A DNA stretch of 44,331 nucleotides from Pelobacter sp. GTDB taxonomy: Bacteria; Desulfobacterota; Desulfuromonadia; Geobacterales; Pseudopelobacteraceae. The stretch spans positions 1-44,331 of the forward strand of contig JAVBXN010000006.1 in the NCBI GenBank assembly GCA_030824515.1, read 5' to 3'. Positions 11,546 through 19,805 of the stretch are shown one piece after another. How positions within the stretch are numbered: the first letter of the stretch is position 1; each line of letters opens with the position of its first letter. The notes beneath the pieces are model-generated. The model was not told the DNA's origin, ran no database searches, and saw only the letters and a list, made by a program, of their open reading frames with translations. The position numbers and the translations under genes were made by a program.

Positions 11546-12685
11546 ATGGGAAAGAAATCAAATTGCGGCGAGCTTGAAGCTCTAGAACATGATTTGTTGA
11601 AGCATGATTGTTCCATTGGACAGATTCTCAAAGAGCGTGGCGTGTCGCGCCGCGACTTTCTCAAGTTCTGTTCCGCCATGACGGCTGCCATGGCGCTGCC
11701 GGCCTCGTTTGCTCCACGAGTCGCCCAGGCGTTGGACGAGGTCAAGCGTCCGACTCTGGTCTGGCTGGAGATGCAGAGCTGTACCGGCGATACCGAGGCT
11801 CTGCTCCGTTCGGCCAATCCGACCGTGGCTGAAATCGTGCTTGATATCCTCTCGGTCGATTACCACGAAACGATCATGGCGGCAGCCGGACACCAGGCCG
11901 AAGGCGCTCTTGACAAGGCCATCGCCGATTTCAAGGGCAAATACATCTGTGTGATCGAAGGTTCGATCTCGATGAAGGACGGCGGCATTTATGGTACCAC
12001 CGGAGGCAAGACGCACCTCGAACGTGCCCGTCAGGTCTGTGGCGGGGCGCTGGCCACGATTGCGGTCGGCACCTGCGCCTCCTATGGCGGCATTGCTGCG
12101 GCGGTTCCAAATCCGACCGGTGCGGTTGGCGTCAGGGACGCGGTTCCGGGCGCCACCGTGATCAACCTGCCCGGCTGCCCGGTCAATGCCGACAACCTGA
12201 CCGCGACAATCGTCCATTATCTGGTTTTTGGCAAGATACCGGCCCTTGACAGCCATGGCCGCCCGTTGTTTGCCTATGGAAAACGTATCCACGACAACTG
12301 CGAACGCCGTCCCCATTTCGATGCCGGTCAATATGTGGAGCATTGGGGTGACGATGGACATCGCAAGGGATTCTGTCTCTACAAGATGGGTTGCAAGGGG
12401 CCGGCCACATTCCACAACTGCCCAACCCAGCGTTATAACGAAAAGACCAGCTGGCCGATCGCGGCCGGACATCCCTGCGCCGGTTGCTCCGAGCCGCAGT
12501 TCTGGGACACCATGTCGCCGATGTACAAGCGTCTGCCCAACGTGCCCGGTTTCGGAATCGAGCATACTGCCGACAAGATCGGCCTGGGGTTGGTCGCAGG
12601 CGCCGGTGCGGCCTTTGCGGTCCATGGCATGCTTAATGCGCTGCGCAAGGACAAGGAACCTGCTGAAGAAAACAAGGAGGGTTAG
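11546..12685 (+). CDS. hyaS: [NiFe] hydrogenase small subunit (Hya type, Tat-exported)
   Basis: This subunit carries electrons from the [NiFe] site through three Fe-S clusters. The 379-residue precursor has the Tat motif SRRDFLK near residue 34, a hydrophobic stretch ending in AQA near 62, and a C-terminal membrane anchor (about 346-363). Distal cluster ligands are H249, C252, C277 and C283. Medial ligands are C292, C311 and C314, with Pro in the fourth place, so a [3Fe-4S] cluster. Proximal ligands are C79, C177 and C211, but the fourth position, normally Cys in CTGC, is Asp82 (CTGDTE, codon GAT at 11789-11791). AGGAGG lies 6 bases before the ATG. It heads the operon hyaSLBP; Geobacter uses the names S/L/B/P where E. 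coli uses hyaA-D. The exported heterodimer should face the periplasm. Confidence 0.96.
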   Translation: MGKKSNCGELEALEHDLLKHDCSIGQILKERGVSRRDFLKFCSAMTAAMALPASFAPRVAQALDEVKRPTLVWLEMQSCTGDTEALLRSANPTVAEIVLDILSVDYHETIMAAAGHQAEGALDKAIADFKGKYICVIEGSISMKDGGIYGTTGGKTHLERARQVCGGALATIAVGTCASYGGIAAAVPNPTGAVGVRDAVPGATVINLPGCPVNADNLTATIVHYLVFGKIPALDSHGRPLFAYGKRIHDNCERRPHFDAGQYVEHWGDDGHRKGFCLYKMGCKGPATFHNCPTQRYNEKTSWPIAAGHPCAGCSEPQFWDTMSPMYKRLPNVPGFGIEHTADKIGLGLVAGAGAAFAVHGMLNALRKDKEPAEENKEG

Positions 12686-12688
12686 GAT

Positions 12689-14386
12689 ATGGCCAAGATA
12701 GTTGTAGACCCTATTACCAGGATTGAAGGGCACCTCCGTATCGAGGCCGAAGTCAGCGGTGGCAGGATCATTGATGCCTGGAGTTCGGCAACTATGTTCC
12801 GTGGCATCGAAAAGATCCTGAAGGGGCGCGACCCGCGCGATGCCTGGTTCTGGACCCAGCGCTTCTGCGGTGTCTGCACCACGGTTCATTCCATAGCTTC
12901 GATCAGGGCCGTAGAAAACGCGCTCAAGATCAAGATCCCGCCCAATGCCGAGCTGATCCGTAACATCATCATCGGCACCCAGAACGTGCAGGACCACGTG
13001 ATCCATTTTTATCATCTGCACGCGCTGGACTGGGTCGACATCACCTCCGGGCTCAAGGCCGATCCGGTCAAAACCGCGGCCCTGGCGGCATCGATCTCGG
13101 AGTGGCCCAATAACTCGGCCACCTATTTCAAAGCGGTGCAGGAGAGGGTCAAGGCTTTTGTCGCCTCGGGTCGTCTCGGCCCCTTTGCCAATGCCTACTG
13201 GGGGCATCCGGCCTATCATCTGCCGCCCGAAGCCAACCTGATGGCAACCGCCCATTATCTGGAAGCTCTGGAGTGGCAGAAGGACGTGATCAAGATTCAT
13301 GCCATCCTGGGAAGCAAGAATCCGCATCCGCAGACCTTCCTGGTGGGTGGCATGTCGATTCCGATCGACCCGGATTCACAAAATGCGCTCAATGCCGAGA
13401 AGCTGATCGAAATCAAGCGCCTTTTGAAAAAAGCGCAGGACTTCGTTGAAAAGGTCTACATACCCGATCTGCTGGCGGTCGCGTCTTTTTATAAGGATTG
13501 GGCCGCGATCGGTGGCGGGGTCGGCAACTACATGTGCTATGGCGAATTTCCGGATGCCAACGGCAATATGTGGTTCCCGTCGGGAGCAATCCTGGAGAAG
13601 GATCTGAGCAAGGTGCACGTGGTTGACCAGGGCAAGATCGCCGAATATGTCGATCACTCCTGGTTTGATAATTCTGCCGGTCCGGGGAAAGGCCTGCATC
13701 CCTATGATGGTGAGACCGAAGTGCGCTATACCGGCCCCAAGCCTCCTTATGAGTACCTTGACACCAATGCCAAATATTCGTTCGTAAAGTCGCCCCGCTA
13801 TGACGAGAAAGCGATGGAGGTCGGTCCTTTATCCCGCGTGCTGGTGGCTTACGCCTCCGGACACAAGGAGACCAGGGCGGTGGTGAATTTGGTGCTGGGC
13901 AAGCTGGGTGTAGGGCCGGAGGCGCTCTTTTCAACGCTGGGGCGTACCGCCGCGCGCGGTATCGACTGCCTGCTGAACGCCCAGCAGACGCCAAAATTCC
14001 TGGACGAACTGATCGGCAACATCTCCAAGGGAGATTACCGGATCCACTCAAACGAAAAGTGGGATCCTTCCGAGTGGCCGGCCGAAGCCAGTGGCTACGG
14101 CATGCATGAAGCCCCGCGTGGAGGACTCGGCCACTGGATCAGGATCAAGGATCAGAAAATCCTCAATTACCAGGCTGTGGTGCCATCCACCTGGAACGCA
14201 TCGCCGCGCGACGCCAAGGGGCAACGCGGACCATACGAAGCAGCGCTGGTTGGAACTCCGCTGGCCGATCCCAATAAACCGCTGGAGATTCTGCGCACAA
14301 TCCATTCCTTTGATCCATGTCTGGCCTGCGCCGTCCACGTTCTGGACGCCAACGGCAACGAGATGATCAGGGTCAAGGTGTCCTAG
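12689..14386 (+). CDS. hyaL: [NiFe] hydrogenase large subunit
   Basis: This is the catalytic subunit, which splits or forms H2 at a Ni-Fe(CN)2CO site. The 565-residue precursor has the N-terminal ligand pair C60 and C63 in RFCGVCTTVH and the C-terminal pair C544 and C547 in DPCLACAVH. The 15 residues after H550 (VLDANGNEMIRVKVS) are the tail that the HyaP protease removes once nickel is inserted. The protein has no signal sequence and is exported folded with the small subunit. It starts 3 bases after hyaS, with an AAGGAGG ribosome site inside the hyaS end. All metal ligands are in place, so the enzyme should be active despite the odd proximal cluster in the small subunit. Confidence 0.97.
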   Translation: MAKIVVDPITRIEGHLRIEAEVSGGRIIDAWSSATMFRGIEKILKGRDPRDAWFWTQRFCGVCTTVHSIASIRAVENALKIKIPPNAELIRNIIIGTQNVQDHVIHFYHLHALDWVDITSGLKADPVKTAALAASISEWPNNSATYFKAVQERVKAFVASGRLGPFANAYWGHPAYHLPPEANLMATAHYLEALEWQKDVIKIHAILGSKNPHPQTFLVGGMSIPIDPDSQNALNAEKLIEIKRLLKKAQDFVEKVYIPDLLAVASFYKDWAAIGGGVGNYMCYGEFPDANGNMWFPSGAILEKDLSKVHVVDQGKIAEYVDHSWFDNSAGPGKGLHPYDGETEVRYTGPKPPYEYLDTNAKYSFVKSPRYDEKAMEVGPLSRVLVAYASGHKETRAVVNLVLGKLGVGPEALFSTLGRTAARGIDCLLNAQQTPKFLDELIGNISKGDYRIHSNEKWDPSEWPAEASGYGMHEAPRGGLGHWIRIKDQKILNYQAVVPSTWNASPRDAKGQRGPYEAALVGTPLADPNKPLEILRTIHSFDPCLACAVHVLDANGNEMIRVKVS

Positions 14387-14404
14387 GAAGCGGGGAGGCA
14401 TGAA

Positions 14405-15070
14405 ATGAGCGATAACTGCAAGTTTAAATGCTACATCTGGGAATTGCCGGTCAGGTGGTGCCACTGGATCAACATGTTCTGCATCGTCCTGCTGTCGGTT
14501 ACCGGCTTCCTGATCGGTACACCATTTTCATTTGGAAGCTCGACCTCGTCATTTACAATGGGTTGGATCCGTTTCATCCACTTCAGCGCGGCCTACCTGT
14601 TTACCGTGAGTGTCATCTCGCGCCTGATCTGGTCATTCATCGGCAACAAATATTCGGGCTGGCGCGAGTTTTTTCCGCTGATGACCGACGCCGGGCGCAA
14701 GAAGACCGTCAGGATGCTGCGTTATTATATGCTGCTGGACAAGGATGTTCCCGAAACCATAGGTCATAACCCCTTGGCAACCGCGGCCTATGTCTGTCTT
14801 TTCGCCATCTATTCGCTGATGATCCTGACCGGTTTTGCCTTGTATGCCCAGCATGCGCCGCAGGGAGCAATGCACAAGGCGCTTGGTTTCATGTATGTGC
14901 TGTTCAGTGACCAGGGTATGCGGCTGACACACCATATCAGCATGTGGTTCATATTCGGCTTTGTAATTAACCATATCTACAGCGCCTGGCTGATGGACAT
15001 AAAAGAACATGGCAGCGAGATTTCCAGTATGTTCAGCGGTTACAAGTTCACGGTCCGTAAGGAAAAATAG
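14405..15070 (+). CDS. hyaB: Hydrogenase b-type cytochrome, membrane quinone-linked subunit
   Basis: This 221-residue HyaC/HoxZ-type cytochrome b passes electrons from the small subunit to menaquinone and anchors the enzyme. Four hydrophobic helices are visible (about 22-38, 57-78, 123-143 and 181-198). Heme-ligand histidines lie in WCHWIN (H20), RFIHFSAAY (H59) and in the last helix region LTHHISMWFIFGFVINHIY. AAGCGGGGAGG precedes the ATG. The name hyaB follows Geobacter use; the E. coli counterpart is hyaC, so care is needed when comparing. A strong terminator follows, before the protease gene. Confidence 0.93.
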   Translation: MSDNCKFKCYIWELPVRWCHWINMFCIVLLSVTGFLIGTPFSFGSSTSSFTMGWIRFIHFSAAYLFTVSVISRLIWSFIGNKYSGWREFFPLMTDAGRKKTVRMLRYYMLLDKDVPETIGHNPLATAAYVCLFAIYSLMILTGFALYAQHAPQGAMHKALGFMYVLFSDQGMRLTHHISMWFIFGFVINHIYSAWLMDIKEHGSEISSMFSGYKFTVRKEK

Positions 15071-15098
15071 GCTGCATTTACTGTCGATCAATCGGAGT

Positions 15099-15129
15099 GG
15101 GGCGTGCTTTTGTGTACGCCCCGTTTTTT
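15099..15129 (+). terminator. Rho-independent terminator between hyaB and hyaP
   Basis: GGGGCGT (15099-15105) pairs with ACGCCCC (15116-15122) around a 10-base loop, followed by G and six Ts. It lies entirely between the two genes. Confidence 0.8.
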
Positions 15130-15147
15130 GTGTTTCAGGGAGAATTC

Positions 15148-15639
15148 ATGAAATTTGATGGTGGGGTCAAGCCGGCGATACTGGTACTTGGTATCGGAAA
15201 TCTGGTGATGAGCGATGACGGAGTCGGAGTGCGTGTGGTCCAGGAACTGCAGCGCTCTTATCGTTTCCCCGAGAACGTCAAGGTTGTTGACGGAGGGACA
15301 TTGGGGCTGGATCTGCTTCCGCTACTGGAAGACGCTACCCACCTGATTCTGGTGGACGCGGTAGAAACCGGGGAGAAACCGGGGAGTCTGATCAGGCTGA
15401 CGGGCCAGGAATTGCCGATTGCGCTGCAAACCAAGTTGTCACCGCATCAGATGGGGTTAAAGGACCTGCTGGCGGTTTCGGAGCTGATGGGGCATTCACC
15501 CGATGAAATGGTTTTGATCGGTGTACAACCGGGGTCTGTCGAGATGGGGGCCGAGTTGACGGCTGAAGTTGAAGACATACTTGAAGAGGTGACTGCCAAG
15601 GTGTTGATTGAACTGAACGGTTTCGGTGTCAGGCTGTAA
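15148..15639 (+). CDS. hyaP: Hydrogenase maturation protease
   Basis: HyaP (HyaD/HoxM family, peptidase M52) cuts the C-terminal tail from the nickel-loaded large subunit. The product has 163 residues. I chose the ATG at 15148 because AGGGAGA lies 4 bases before it; the longer frame starting at 15097 would run through the terminator hairpin. The fold signature LGIGNLVMSDDGVGVRV (about 14-30) carries the first nickel-binding acid, D70 in LILVDAV the second, and H100 in SPHQMG the third. Its separation from hyaB by a terminator implies lower or separate expression, which suits an enzyme needed in small amounts. Confidence 0.95.
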   Translation: MKFDGGVKPAILVLGIGNLVMSDDGVGVRVVQELQRSYRFPENVKVVDGGTLGLDLLPLLEDATHLILVDAVETGEKPGSLIRLTGQELPIALQTKLSPHQMGLKDLLAVSELMGHSPDEMVLIGVQPGSVEMGAELTAEVEDILEEVTAKVLIELNGFGVRL

Positions 15640-15655
15640 ATGATGCGTCGGTCAA

Positions 15656-15862
15656 TTATCCTCCCAGATATTTGGTCAGCTCCTCAGCCAGCGTGGTTGG
15701 ATGGAGGAATCTGGCCGGAATCTTGTCGTTTCCAAGAAACTCTTTCGACCAGGATTGGCGTTTGGTCCATGCCATCAATTGTTCCCAGCCGGCCCAGGTG
15801 GAGAAATCAACCCCATGAATGTTGGTGATCTGTTCCAGAAATGTCTGTTCATACCCCGCCAT
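15656..15862 (-). CDS. Small uncharacterised soluble protein (68 aa)
   Basis: AAGGAG lies 5 bases before the ATG, a stronger signal than chance ORFs show, and the composition is protein-like. The sequence begins MAGYEQTFLEQITNIHGVDF and ends TTLAEELTKYLGG, with several Trp residues in STWAGWEQLMAWTKRQSW. No signal peptide, membrane helix or Cys is present. I do not recognise a family. It converges on hyaP with 16 bases between stops and shows no operon partner. Confidence 0.7.
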   Translation of the reverse strand: MAGYEQTFLEQITNIHGVDFSTWAGWEQLMAWTKRQSWSKEFLGNDKIPARFLHPTTLAEELTKYLGG

Positions 15863-15982
15863 GTGGTCTCCTTATCTGTTCGGAAATAAGCATTGAAATC
15901 AATATGCCAAGCTTAGCAGCTCCGCTGCCCGGTCTGACAATCTTTATGAACTTTATCATTTATTAAGCAATAATTCCAAATA

Positions 15983-16885
15983 TTATAATTTTCTGGCTAC
16001 GGTTTCCACAAGCAGTTCATCATATACAGTCAGTGATTTTACCCGCATGGTCTGCTTCTGGCCCAATTCTCCAAACGTTTTCAGCTTCCCGTTGAATCTG
16101 GCCGCCTGTGATTTCAGGTTGCTGCTGCTCTCGGAAACGAAACTCTTCTCTTTCGGATCTACGTCTTTTCTGAACAGTCCCTTGGCCTTGTTCCAGTACT
16201 CATCAGAGCTGCTCATATAGTGGTCGAGGGCATCAAGAAACGACAGCGCTCCGGAAGACAGGTCAGCCACCGTTGCAAGTTTCTGCTGGGCATCCTGCAT
16301 GCTTTTCAGCAGTTGCTGGTCTGCGTAATTCGATGCTTCAATTACGGCTTTCTGGTCTATTGGTTTGTCAGGATTGATCGCATCGACCATGGCAATGAAT
16401 TTATGCGATGAATTCAGATAGGTATTGATTGCCAGAGACGCGTTATTTAGAGCCATCGTGAACTGGGCTACGAACTTGGTGAAAATTGAAGCCTGTCCGG
16501 CATAGGGTATCGGCAGCACCCTTGCTACGACCGCAGCATACGAACCGGCCAGTATATAGCGGTTGTAACCTGCCAGGTTCGTGCTCATCCATGTTACAAA
16601 TCCCTGAAAATCTCCGGTCGCCTGTCGTTGCAGCCTGACGTCGTCGGCAATTTCCCTGAGTCTTTGGATCTTCTTCTGTCTCAGGCTCTCAGCTGTAATG
16701 ACCGGTTGTTGTTCAAGTTCCTTGATGTGTACATTGAGAGAGGAGATATCCCGCTGGAGCTTTAAAGTCAGTTCGTCTGCTATGGTCTGTGGGGGAGGCG
16801 GTTCTTCAGATGCAAAAACATTGCCTGTCAATAGTGCCGCCAGTATCAGGGGTGCAAACAGGCGGCAGAGTGTGGGGGTGAGCAT
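15983..16885 (-). CDS. Secreted or periplasmic coiled-coil protein, unknown function
   Basis: I start at the ATG at 16885 because the 300-residue product then opens with a normal Sec signal peptide (hydrophobic APLILAALLTGNVFA, cut near ASEE) and AAGGAA lies ahead; the longer frame adds 53 residues with no ribosome site. After the signal comes a Pro-rich linker, then a helical stretch with heptads (about 25-75: LKLQRDISSLNVHIKELEQ and onwards), then a moderately hydrophobic part (YILAGSYAAVVARVLPIP) and more helix. No enzymatic motif is seen. It lies 79 bases downstream of another secreted unknown on the same strand, so they are probably one operon and may work together at the cell envelope. 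Confidence 0.75.
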   Translation of the reverse strand: MLTPTLCRLFAPLILAALLTGNVFASEEPPPPQTIADELTLKLQRDISSLNVHIKELEQQPVITAESLRQKKIQRLREIADDVRLQRQATGDFQGFVTWMSTNLAGYNRYILAGSYAAVVARVLPIPYAGQASIFTKFVAQFTMALNNASLAINTYLNSSHKFIAMVDAINPDKPIDQKAVIEASNYADQQLLKSMQDAQQKLATVADLSSGALSFLDALDHYMSSSDEYWNKAKGLFRKDVDPKEKSFVSESSSNLKSQAARFNGKLKTFGELGQKQTMRVKSLTVYDELLVETVARKL

Positions 16886-16964
16886 TTGACAACTGTTCCT
16901 TCTGGATTTTAGGATGTTACCGTTTATAGCTTTGACGGCAGGGGATTGCAAATAAAAGTAGTAA

Positions 16965-17783
16965 TCATTTTGTATTTGGGATTGAGAAAAATATCCCGTT
17001 TTCCTTTTTACTGCCAGCTGGAAAAACATATACAAGCCTGGCATTGTCTAGTGTAGCTCTTACGGTTTGGGTGGAATATCCCAGGGTGCCGGCAATCTTG
17101 TTTACAACTTTTTCAGGGGAGTCACTGTTGGTGATGTTTATCAAGCTGGTGCCGTGCGCGGCAAGCTGTTGGGTGAAGGCCTTTTCGTCGGTATCGGCAA
17201 GTCCGCAGGCGATTGCTGCCGTTATCATGTTCCCGCGAACTGCATGGAGAGCTTCCATCCTGACATCTTTCAGGGCTTCTGAAGTTGGTATCGGCGATAA
17301 AAAATCAATCAGAATCTGTGGTATCAAATCGCAGGGCGGAACCGAAACCCGAAGCTTAACGGTCTTTTCTGGCGAAGGTGTCGGAATAAAGCCTGGCGAT
17401 GGCAGCGCTTTAAGTGACAGCAGTTTTTCCCGTGATTGCGCTTTAATAACAGTTTCCTCAGGATTTGATATATCCCGGTTCGGGCGACCTGTGTTTCTGT
17501 TTTTCCTGGTTTTTTTTGTTGAAAGTTCGATGCCCTGCTTTTGCTCGCTTTTTGCAGGATGAACTGTTTTTTTGGATATCACCTGTGGGGGTGATCCAGC
17601 TGGTTTGGAAATACTCCGTTGTTTCAGTTCGTTGATATCCAAATCAAACTTCTGCAAATTGTCTGCCCAAGAGTGTACTGGTGACAGAAAGGACAAAGTC
17701 AAGACAAGGCAGCATGTCAAGCTGGTTGCAATTGACATGGGCTCTGTTTTGTAAAAGACATGGTGAAGAAAACGAAGTGCCAT
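16965..17783 (-). CDS. Secreted protein with Pro/Lys-rich linker, unknown function
   Basis: The ATG at 17783 gives 272 residues; another in-frame ATG lies 15 codons further in. The N-terminus has a hydrophobic signal segment (SIATSLTCCLVLTLSFLSPV) ending near HSWA, then a low-complexity linker rich in Lys, Ser and Pro (about 45-125). The C-terminal 140 residues form a compact domain beginning near VPPCDLIPQILIDFL, with ALHAVRGNMITAAIACGLAD in the middle and a final VYVFPAGS strand. I do not recognise the domain. It is the upstream gene of the pair with the coiled-coil protein and divergent from the GGDEF gene, with which it shares the 163-base promoter region 17784-17946. Confidence 0.7.
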   Translation of the reverse strand: MALRFLHHVFYKTEPMSIATSLTCCLVLTLSFLSPVHSWADNLQKFDLDINELKQRSISKPAGSPPQVISKKTVHPAKSEQKQGIELSTKKTRKNRNTGRPNRDISNPEETVIKAQSREKLLSLKALPSPGFIPTPSPEKTVKLRVSVPPCDLIPQILIDFLSPIPTSEALKDVRMEALHAVRGNMITAAIACGLADTDEKAFTQQLAAHGTSLINITNSDSPEKVVNKIAGTLGYSTQTVRATLDNARLVYVFPAGSKKENGIFFSIPNTK

Positions 17784-17946
17784 ATGAAATTCTTTCAGGT
17801 TTGTAATTATTCTAATGAATATAGCGCCGTAGCAAGCCGATTGCAATAAATATAGCCGCCGGGACTGTTCTGCACGTTGCATTTGCCCACGTGCTGTACT
17901 ACCATGTAAAACTTGATAGAAGCAATATTGCGAGGAGAAATATAAT

Positions 17947-19263
17947 ATGGCCTTGTGGTCATTTCGCCTGACTCTTGTTCAGAAAATGGTTCTCAGTTTT
18001 GCACTTTCCGGATTATGCCTGCTGATGGCCTTGTCTTACGCCATTTCCGGATTGGGTGCGATGCACAAAATGGAACAGGAAATAGCCGACAAGGATCTCA
18101 AGGCTGCTACCATTACCATCCGGCTGCGCGAACTGATGGTGGCACAGGAACGATTGTCGGGAAGATTCAGGATATTGAAACATCCTGAATACAAGACATT
18201 GCATGATCAGAATGATCATGATTTCCGCCGTGAAATCAAAATACTCAAGGCCGTTCATGACAGCACCGCGGTCACTGCTCTTGAAAAAGGGTATGAGAGT
18301 TATTCCCTGTTGGCAAAACGTCTCTTTGGAGGCGAGCAGTCCGGTTCGGCGGAAATGAAAAAAAATATTGATTCGGTGCTTAATACAATCAATATAATTA
18401 GCGAAGACCAGCGTCAGGATTTATCCGAGAAGCTGGCTTTGTCCGATATCCAGGAAGAACACACCGTGGCCTGGTCGCTTGGGCTGGCATTTGCGGGAGT
18501 TGTCTTCTCTTTCCTGATTGCCGGCTGGATGGTCTACTCCTTTGCCAGTTCAATCGGCAAGCTTCAACATGCCACCCACCTGATCGCTTCCGGTGACTTC
18601 GATCATGATCCGCGTATCGCATCAGGTGACGAAATCGGCGCTTTGTCACAGGATTTCAGGAGCATGGCTCTCAGACTCAAGGAACTTGAGCAGTTGAGCC
18701 TTGATGCGAGTCCGTTAACCCGTTTGCCGGGAAATATTGCCATTGAACGTGTCATAAACAGGCACCTGCGCGACAGGATAACATTTGCCATGTGTTACCT
18801 GGACCTGGATAACTTCAAGTCTTATAATGACCGCTATGGCTATATCAAGGCCAGTGAGGTTCTGAAAGAAGTCGGCAAGGTTATTTATGATACGGTCAAG
18901 GGGCTTGGAAATCAGGATGCTTTCGTCGGCCATATCGGCGGGGATGATTTTGTTGTTGTAATCAGTGCAGAACGTGCTGAAGCCGCATGTCGGGCAATTA
19001 TCGAAAGTGTCGATGCGCTGGTGCCATCCTATTATTCCGAGGAGGACCAACGTGCAGGTGCGATCGAGGGTGTTGATCGATATGGTGTTGCCCGAAGATT
19101 CCCTTTGATCTCCATATCGATTGCCGCCTTGGTATGTAAACCGGGCGATTATCCCACCGCTGCCGAGATTGCCAGCGCTGCCGCTGTCGTCAAGGATCGT
19201 GTCAAGGAATCGGTGGGAAGCAATTATGTGATTGTCCGGGAGGGGAAGACCTGTGAAGCCTGA
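17947..19263 (+). CDS. Membrane HAMP-GGDEF cyclase with Hypr (cGAMP-type) signature
   Basis: The 438-residue inner-membrane sensor has helix 1 (about 14-36), a helical-bundle periplasmic domain (37-173), helix 2 (174-200), HAMP (about 200-250) and GGDEF (about 255-430). The active-site loop is GGDDF (331-335). The guanine-specificity position, Asp344 in PleD, is Ser303 here: NDRYGYIKAS, where c-di-GMP cyclases have NDxxGHxxGD. In Geobacter this Asp-to-Ser change marks Hypr GGDEF enzymes, which make 3',3'-cGAMP as well as cyclic dinucleotides of one base. The RxxD inhibitory site before the loop is absent (NQDA). GAGGAG lies ahead of the ATG. The downstream lipoprotein gene overlaps it by 11 bases. 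The product nucleotide is inferred; the substitution is seen directly (codon 18853-18855). Confidence 0.88.
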   Translation: MALWSFRLTLVQKMVLSFALSGLCLLMALSYAISGLGAMHKMEQEIADKDLKAATITIRLRELMVAQERLSGRFRILKHPEYKTLHDQNDHDFRREIKILKAVHDSTAVTALEKGYESYSLLAKRLFGGEQSGSAEMKKNIDSVLNTINIISEDQRQDLSEKLALSDIQEEHTVAWSLGLAFAGVVFSFLIAGWMVYSFASSIGKLQHATHLIASGDFDHDPRIASGDEIGALSQDFRSMALRLKELEQLSLDASPLTRLPGNIAIERVINRHLRDRITFAMCYLDLDNFKSYNDRYGYIKASEVLKEVGKVIYDTVKGLGNQDAFVGHIGGDDFVVVISAERAEAACRAIIESVDALVPSYYSEEDQRAGAIEGVDRYGVARRFPLISISIAALVCKPGDYPTAAEIASAAAVVKDRVKESVGSNYVIVREGKTCEA

Positions 19264-19780
19264 GAAGTTTTGTACAGCTTTACTGCTGCTGGTGCTTTTT
19301 TCGTTGTCAGGCGGGTGTGGGACGTTTATAGGCAGGAGTCCGTCGGTGATCAGGAATGTCACCTCTGCTGAGCGTAACTTTGCCGGGGCTTTGGAAAATC
19401 TTCGAGCCGGCAATGAGTCCGTTGCACGTGATCTGCTTGTGCGGGTCGTGAGTGAACCCGGTCTGGCCGGAGTGACTGATGAAGCCCTGTTTCGATTGGC
19501 GTTGTTGAATCTTAGGGATGAAAACGGGAAGGGTGAAAGACGGGCGACAGAGCTGATTGAAAGACTGCTAGGTGAGTTCCCAGGCAGTATCTGGTCCCGG
19601 CAGGCGGCCCCGTTGGCGGAGTATGTTCAGGAAACGGTTGCATTGCGTGCCCGAACTCGGGAACTCAAAGCGCTGCGCAACCAGAATCTGTCGTTGAGCC
19701 GTGACAACAAGGAGCTTCGCCAAAGTATCGAACGCATCAAGGATCTGGATCTGGAACTGGAAAAGAAGATCAGAAGGTAA
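19253..19780 (+). CDS. Outer-membrane-type lipoprotein with C-terminal coiled coil
   Basis: The GTG at 19253 is preceded by GGAGGGGA and overlaps the cyclase gene, so the two are translationally coupled. The 175-residue product opens with a lipoprotein signal ending in LSGGC (Cys about 22). Residues about 40-115 have an Ala/Leu helix-repeat pattern like TPR units (NFAGALENLRAGNESVARDL). The C-terminal 50 residues are a strong heptad coiled coil (LKALRNQNLSLSRDNKELRQ and onwards). I infer a role as an envelope partner or sensor for the cyclase. It resembles small lipoproteins found with sensor kinases, such as QseG, in layout only. Confidence 0.82.
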   Translation: MKPEKFCTALLLLVLFSLSGGCGTFIGRSPSVIRNVTSAERNFAGALENLRAGNESVARDLLVRVVSEPGLAGVTDEALFRLALLNLRDENGKGERRATELIERLLGEFPGSIWSRQAAPLAEYVQETVALRARTRELKALRNQNLSLSRDNKELRQSIERIKDLDLELEKKIRR

Positions 19781-19805
19781 CACATTAAATACAACCGGAC
19801 TTACT

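Noticed and set aside
11582..13327. Long minus-strand ORF of 581 codons opposite hyaS and hyaL
   Set aside because: It is a shadow of high-GC coding on the plus strand; both plus-strand hydrogenase genes have complete motifs and ribosome sites.
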